DNA of 9,928 bases from Bacillota bacterium (GTDB lineage Bacteria > Bacillota_I > Bacilli_A > RFN20 > CAG-826). The notes beneath the pieces are model-generated. The model was given only the letters and a program-made list of their open reading frames with translations. It did no database searches and was not told where the DNA came from. A program made the translations under genes and the position numbers. This document shows positions 7,050-9,928 of this stretch, one piece after another. The stretch covers positions 1-9,928 of the forward strand of contig VHBF01000014.1 of assembly GCA_016872075.1 (NCBI GenBank), written 5' to 3'. The first letter of the stretch is position 1. The number at the start of each line of letters is the position of its first letter.

Positions 7050-7807
7050 GCTAAGATGATGCCGATAAACACTAACCAAGCTAAGATGGATTTACCAAAC
7101 AAGCTTAACCACACATAACTCTTTTCACCATAGACGTAATCTTTCCATTTGCCAACACGGGCATATTGTAAGATTTGGTTGAAGGCAAAGAGGTTAAAGA
7201 CCAAGAAGTAGAAACTTAAACCTGGTAAAACGAACCAAGGTAAGACAGACAAATCGCCAATATTTAACATATAGATCACGATGATAACCCAAGGAATTAA
7301 ACCCGCAATCCAACCAATCCAGTGAGCAGTCCAATCGGTTTTAGTACGGCTTGGAGGATTCATTTTTTCCATCAAAAGACCTAATAAATTCATTACCGCG
7401 TTAATACCGAAAACACTGAGTAAGCCTTCAATTGTCGTCACCCCAAACATGATGGATAAGAGCACAATCATGATGGAAGAAGATAAAGCATATTCATACC
7501 ACCGTAAAGGATTGATACCTTTTTCGACATTCGCAAGATATTGCTTCTTAAATGGAACAGAGATTAAGAAGTGGAAGAGCGCGCTTAATAAAATAAAGGC
7601 AGCGGCAAGGATCGCCACTGGTAATTCAAACATCGCTTCTTCAATCGGAGCGTATAAACCACCACCAACCGGGCCAAAGAATCGGCCAACGATTTCGGGT
7701 CTAAAGTCACGGAATAGAGGCACGGTTAAGGCAAGGATTAACAAAGCAATCCCTTGGACAAGGTGAACTAAGCCCATCTTCAAATTGAAACTCACTAATT
7801 TATTCAT
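7046..7807 (-). CDS. Heliorhodopsin (retinal-binding membrane photoreceptor)
   Basis: A 253-aa seven-helix membrane protein, the same length as the founding member HeR 48C12. Diagnostic features are RWYEYALSSSIMIVLL (102-117) in the third helix, with Glu105 as the presumed Schiff-base counterion (Glu107 in 48C12), and WLSLFGKSILAW (233-244) in the last helix, with Lys239 as the retinal-linking lysine (Lys241 in 48C12). His15 (LVHLVQG) and His79 (ALFHFLI) sit where conserved heliorhodopsin histidines are expected. Heliorhodopsins have inverted topology (N-terminus inside), very slow photocycles and no demonstrated pumping; their role is debated (sensing, enzyme regulation). ATG 7807 is preceded by AGGAGA (7813-7818) with 5-nt spacing. 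It lies 68 nt after a DUF4287 gene and a membrane-bound HTH regulator on the same strand and before a clear terminator, so it is probably the last gene of that unit. No retinal synthesis gene is in the window. Confidence 0.93.
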   Translation of the reverse strand: MNKLVSFNLKMGLVHLVQGIALLILALTVPLFRDFRPEIVGRFFGPVGGGLYAPIEEAMFELPVAILAAAFILLSALFHFLISVPFKKQYLANVEKGINPLRWYEYALSSSIMIVLLSIMFGVTTIEGLLSVFGINAVMNLLGLLMEKMNPPSRTKTDWTAHWIGWIAGLIPWVIIVIYMLNIGDLSVLPWFVLPGLSFYFLVFNLFAFNQILQYARVGKWKDYVYGEKSYVWLSLFGKSILAWLVFIGIILA

Positions 7808-7875
7808 AGATTTCTCCTAGATAAAAGATACCACTCTTAAAGGGTGTTGAGACGAAGGATGCTTCAATAAAAAAA

Positions 7876-8118
7876 CTATTTTTTATTAACTTTGATTTTA
7901 GAAGATGGGACGACAATCCATCCTTTTTCAATAAATAGTTTCCATAAGGCCATGGAGTGACCACGACCGAGTTTATATTCTTTTGCTAACCAATTCACAA
8001 ACAGATTCGCTGTGAGAGTGGGTGTCAACAATCCATCTTTAATAGCCTTATTTTTAATAGCCTCTGGTGTGGTTTTGGTCAACGACATGATATTGGCGAT
8101 ATAGGTTTGAAATGACAT
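7876..8118 (-). CDS. DUF4287 domain protein
   Basis: An 80-aa soluble protein. It starts with MSFQTYIANIMSLTKTTPE and carries the signature NWLAKEYKLGRGHSMAL (42-58), matching the small DUF4287 family, in which 'MSFQAYLDNI...TGKTPE' and 'L...GLGRGHAMA' are conserved. The function of the family is unknown; it occurs alone or fused to DUF5655. The C-terminus here ends in a lysine-rich tail. The start at 8118 is fixed by AGGAGA (8125-8130) 6 nt upstream; the frame is open further upstream, but that would overlap the regulator gene and has no ribosome site. Only 13 nt separate it from the stop of the membrane-anchored HTH gene, and no strong promoter lies between it and heliorhodopsin, so the three are probably co-transcribed. 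Confidence 0.85.
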   Translation of the reverse strand: MSFQTYIANIMSLTKTTPEAIKNKAIKDGLLTPTLTANLFVNWLAKEYKLGRGHSMALWKLFIEKGWIVVPSSKIKVNKK

Positions 8119-8131
8119 TGTGTTTCTCCTT

Positions 8132-9391
8132 TTACTGTTGATTGATAAATAATGTGAGCGGTCGATCACCCATCGCCACTAACAACGGAACGACATCGTT
8201 GTTAAAGAAAGCTAGATCTCGACCATTCTCAGATCCATCATCATACAAACGAATATTATTACCATCTGCAACGAAATTAACAAATGATTGGTAGGTGCCT
8301 TCAAAATTATTTAACAAAGAGAATCGATACTCATGCACAGGTGAAACGCCTTCTCGATGTTGAATCGATACCTCAAACGTATAACCACCAACAGAATATG
8401 AGGCAATGAGATAAACGATTACATACTGATGTGATGTTCGATGATAAAAACCAAACTTTCCTTGCGTATGAGAACCAACAAAAAAAGTTTCATTCACCTC
8501 CGTAACACTCAAATCCTCAAAGAAATAAAATTCATTCATATCTAGTAAATTGATTGTTTGTTCTTCATAACGTTGTTGTAGAAAATTGTCAAAAACAACC
8601 AAAGGAGGAACAAACTTTACATCTTGCCAATAAAAAGCATTTAAAGATAAATCAATGGTTAATGTATAAGCGTTATCACTGTAAATTTCATACATGAATC
8701 GTTCAGGACCAACTTTATAAACAATAAACTTATCACCTTCATACAAGGTGTACTGATGAAGGTTTTGGTTGATGGTTCTTAAATCAAATATCCAATTAGG
8801 GATACCAGCCGGATCGTTGTGATATAACATTCTTTGCACAAAATATAGATTTGAATTTGGGAAGTCCAATCCATTCAGTAAACCCACCAACCCAAGGTTA
8901 ACCTCACTATCCTCATTCAGCAAATATTGTTCCAAGTGGGTCAATACCAATTCCATTTCTATATTGGTCATAAGGCCACCACTTAAGTTTCTAGATTCCA
9001 ATTCACTCACAATCGAAGGATCGTCAATCACATAACAATTTTCTTCTCCATAACAAGCGTCATTGATAAGTCCCGTTGGGCCACCTAGTAAGACAACGCC
9101 AACACTGACAGCTAACGCCACACTAGCACTCGCGGCAATAATCGGTTTTATGGGTATTGATCGTTGTTGAATTTGTTGAAGTTCGTTTTTGTCATGAAAA
9201 TAATCTAAAGTTACACCAAAATAAACACAAATGAGTTTCAGACTATTGACGTGAATCTGTCTTGTGCCCTTTTCCCAATTACTTATCGTCGTATTGTTAA
9301 CAAAAATGGCTTTAGCTAACTCTGCTTGTGAGATTCCCTTTTTCGTTCTAAGTTGGCGAAGTTTTTCACCAATAATGTTTTGTGGATTCAT
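8132..9391 (-). CDS. Membrane-anchored XRE-family HTH regulator with extracytoplasmic domain
   Basis: A 419-aa one-component regulator. Residues 7-65 form an XRE/Cro-type helix-turn-helix (IGEKLRQLRTKKGISQAELA, then NNTTISNWEKGTRQI and LKLICVYFGVTLDYF), a typical HTH_3 domain that binds operator DNA. A short Gln-rich linker leads to one membrane helix (about 81-103, ending VVLLGG). Residues 110-419 should lie outside the cell: they are acidic, Asn/Tyr/Phe-rich, low in Lys, and begin with a Cys113-Cys119 pair (CYGEENC) that could form a disulfide. I do not recognise the outer domain. The layout suggests an envelope signal passed to DNA. ATG 9391 lacks a Shine-Dalgarno; it lies 9 nt after the stop of an acidic reading frame, so either reinitiation or a leaderless start from a weak TAAACT box explains its translation. 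It is the first well-supported gene of the heliorhodopsin unit. Confidence 0.82.
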   Translation of the reverse strand: MNPQNIIGEKLRQLRTKKGISQAELAKAIFVNNTTISNWEKGTRQIHVNSLKLICVYFGVTLDYFHDKNELQQIQQRSIPIKPIIAASASVALAVSVGVVLLGGPTGLINDACYGEENCYVIDDPSIVSELESRNLSGGLMTNIEMELVLTHLEQYLLNEDSEVNLGLVGLLNGLDFPNSNLYFVQRMLYHNDPAGIPNWIFDLRTINQNLHQYTLYEGDKFIVYKVGPERFMYEIYSDNAYTLTIDLSLNAFYWQDVKFVPPLVVFDNFLQQRYEEQTINLLDMNEFYFFEDLSVTEVNETFFVGSHTQGKFGFYHRTSHQYVIVYLIASYSVGGYTFEVSIQHREGVSPVHEYRFSLLNNFEGTYQSFVNFVADGNNIRLYDDGSENGRDLAFFNNDVVPLLVAMGDRPLTLFINQQ

Positions 9392-9400
9392 TTATTTAGT

Positions 9401-9694
9401 TTAATAGATAATGGCATCGAGTTGAAAATAATCATCTAGCAAAAAATCAAAGACTTCAAATAATTCGATATACGTATCTTCAACGGTTTGGTTATTCAAA
9501 TCCGTATGGAATATCGTTTGAGTGGCCGTCCAATCTAACCATTCCTGTAATGTTAATGATTGCCCCAACACATCTTCATTCAAACGATAAGAGATGCTCC
9601 CACCCGATATGGGTGAAACCAAACTCGTCAATCCATAGTCATTTACACTAAAACTTAAAGAGGCGGAAAAGTCGTCATATCCACCATTATACCC
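9401..9694 (-). pseudogene. Acidic lysine-free reading frame without a proper start, possible gene remnant or mis-framed small gene
   Basis: The minus-strand frame is open from a TAA at 9695-9697 to TAA at 9401-9403, 97 codons. It has protein-like composition (LTLQEWLDWTATQTIFHT, then FEVFDFLLDDYFQLDAIIY), is strongly acidic with no lysine and a single arginine, and so resembles the extracytoplasmic part of the neighbouring regulator. No ATG or GTG opens the frame; only a TTG at 9631 without a ribosome site is available. A TATAAT box (9691-9686) followed 7 nt later by an out-of-frame ATG (9678) would give a leaderless seven-codon peptide, and a single extra T in the following TTTT run would fuse that ATG to this frame. 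It ends 9 nt before the HTH gene. I read it as a 5'-damaged or frameshifted gene; translated function is not established. Confidence 0.4.
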
Positions 9695-9715
9695 TTATTA
9701 ATTTTCTTTTGTAAC
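9686..9715 (-). promoter_or_regulatory. Promoter for the HTH-DUF4287-heliorhodopsin unit
   Basis: On the minus strand a perfect TATAAT (9691-9686) is preceded at 18 nt by GTTACA (9715-9710), which matches the -35 consensus TTGACA in four of six positions. It is the best promoter upstream of the HTH regulator and would place the transcription start near 9679, ahead of the acidic reading frame. It is divergent from the promoter of the MORN-type gene. Confidence 0.5.
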
Positions 9716-9760
9716 GTATTCAATCCAAAGAAATTGTTTTTATGTAATTCCGTTTGTGGG

Positions 9761-9769
9761 TGATAAAAT
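9761..9769 (+). promoter_or_regulatory. Extended -10 promoter of the MORN-type gene, probably leaderless
   Basis: TGATAAAAT fits the extended -10 pattern TGnTAnAAT. It directly abuts an ATG at 9770, and a second in-frame ATG at 9776 falls 7 nt after the box, where transcription would normally begin. No Shine-Dalgarno is present, so initiation at ATG 9776 on a leaderless transcript is the simplest reading. Confidence 0.5.
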
Positions 9770-9928
9770 ATGCATATGGCAACCATCAAACCTAAAGCAT
9801 TTCAGACTGATCAAAATAACCTTGTCACGAAGTACCACGCAAATGGTAAAACCAATTGGTCTAAGGGAAAAATTATCAACGGTTTACCCGAAGGATATTG
9901 GGAGTGGTACCGTATCGATAAGACCATC
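9770..9928 (+). CDS. MORN-repeat / YwqK-type protein, N-terminal part (partial)
   Basis: The frame from ATG 9770 (or in-frame ATG 9776) runs off the window. The visible 53 residues include KYHANGKTNWSKGKI, then NGLPEGYWEWYRIDKTI, the 'YhanGk...kGk..nGkpeGyWeWyr.dGt' pattern of MORN-type repeats found in small bacterial proteins often annotated as YwqK-family antitoxin or MORN variant proteins. These beta-hairpin repeats have no assigned biochemical activity here; YwqK annotations reflect domain homology, not a shown toxin-antitoxin role. The protein has no signal peptide. It is divergent from the regulator/heliorhodopsin unit, with about 70 nt between the two putative start regions. I prefer start 9776 because it would coincide with the transcription start of the extended -10 promoter, but 9770 is kept as the outer limit. 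Confidence 0.7.
   Translation, partial: MHMATIKPKAFQTDQNNLVTKYHANGKTNWSKGKIINGLPEGYWEWYRIDKTI

Noticed and set aside
7449..7766. A 105-codon open frame on the plus strand.
   Set aside because: It is the antisense shadow of the heliorhodopsin gene; no ribosome site and no family-like sequence. The same applies to open frames at 2765-2953, 3361-3570, 3698-3925 and 4630-4830.
7824..7850. Imperfect hairpin CACTCTT/AAAGGGTG between the DUF4287 and heliorhodopsin genes.
   Set aside because: Short stem with a G-T pair, a 3-nt loop and no T-run on the minus strand; not good evidence of a terminator separating the genes.
8119..8169. Upstream extension of the DUF4287 frame to 8169 (adds 17 residues).
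   Set aside because: It would overlap the end of the HTH gene and has no ribosome site, while ATG 8118 has a perfect AGGAGA and matches the family's N-terminus MSFQ.
1..9928. CRISPR arrays, tRNA or rRNA genes, insertion sequences, phage attachment sites.
   Set aside because: No regularly spaced repeats, no cloverleaf or rRNA-like stretches, and no transposase or integrase motifs were seen in either strand.

Overview
The window looks like chromosomal DNA of a low-GC monoderm bacterium, most likely a Mollicutes/Acholeplasma-like or other AT-rich Firmicutes-related lineage. The coding is AT-rich and TGA is used as a stop (for example at the ends of the EEP-family gene and the RlmD-like gene), so the Mycoplasma code does not apply. 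Purine-rich Shine-Dalgarno sites of the AGGAG type are present, intergenic spaces are tiny, and a heliorhodopsin is present, a family restricted in bacteria largely to monoderms. The exact taxon cannot be decided from the sequence alone.

Layout. Positions 1-120 (+) are the last 39 codons of methionyl-tRNA synthetase. Positions 121-3530 (-) are a two-gene unit joined by a TAATG stop/start overlap: a tail-anchored protein of unknown function (435 aa), then a 700-aa membrane protein with two Rossmann/TrkA-N-like segments and a C-terminal RyR-like segment. Positions 3531-3628 are a compact divergent promoter region. An alpha/beta hydrolase follows on + (3629-4360). Tail-to-tail with it, overlapping by 4 bp, is a zinc-ribbon/TM2-domain protein (4357-4776, -). 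From an overlapping divergent promoter, an endonuclease/exonuclease/phosphatase-family protein (4812-5555, +) and an RlmD-like 23S rRNA uracil methyltransferase (5552-6901, +) run as a unit with an ATGA overlap. A small, apparently frame-disrupted ORF with a strong ribosome binding site comes next (6917-7049, +).

The most interesting part is 7046-9694 on the minus strand. A promoter near 9686-9715 reads an acidic lysine-free reading frame of unclear status (9401-9694), then a membrane-anchored XRE-type HTH regulator with a large extracytoplasmic domain (8132-9391), a DUF4287 protein (7876-8118) and a heliorhodopsin (7046-7807). It ends at a good intrinsic terminator (6962-6990) that lies inside the small convergent ORF. 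I infer that this is one transcription unit and that it may be a light-sensing or membrane-state-sensing module, because heliorhodopsins have no agreed function and a membrane-spanning DNA-binding partner is encoded in the same unit. A MORN-type (YwqK-like) protein starts divergently at 9770/9776 and runs off the window.

Across the window, several first genes have a TATAAT-like box only 6-8 nt before the ATG and no Shine-Dalgarno sequence, suggesting leaderless mRNAs, whereas downstream genes in the units mostly have AGGAG sites.
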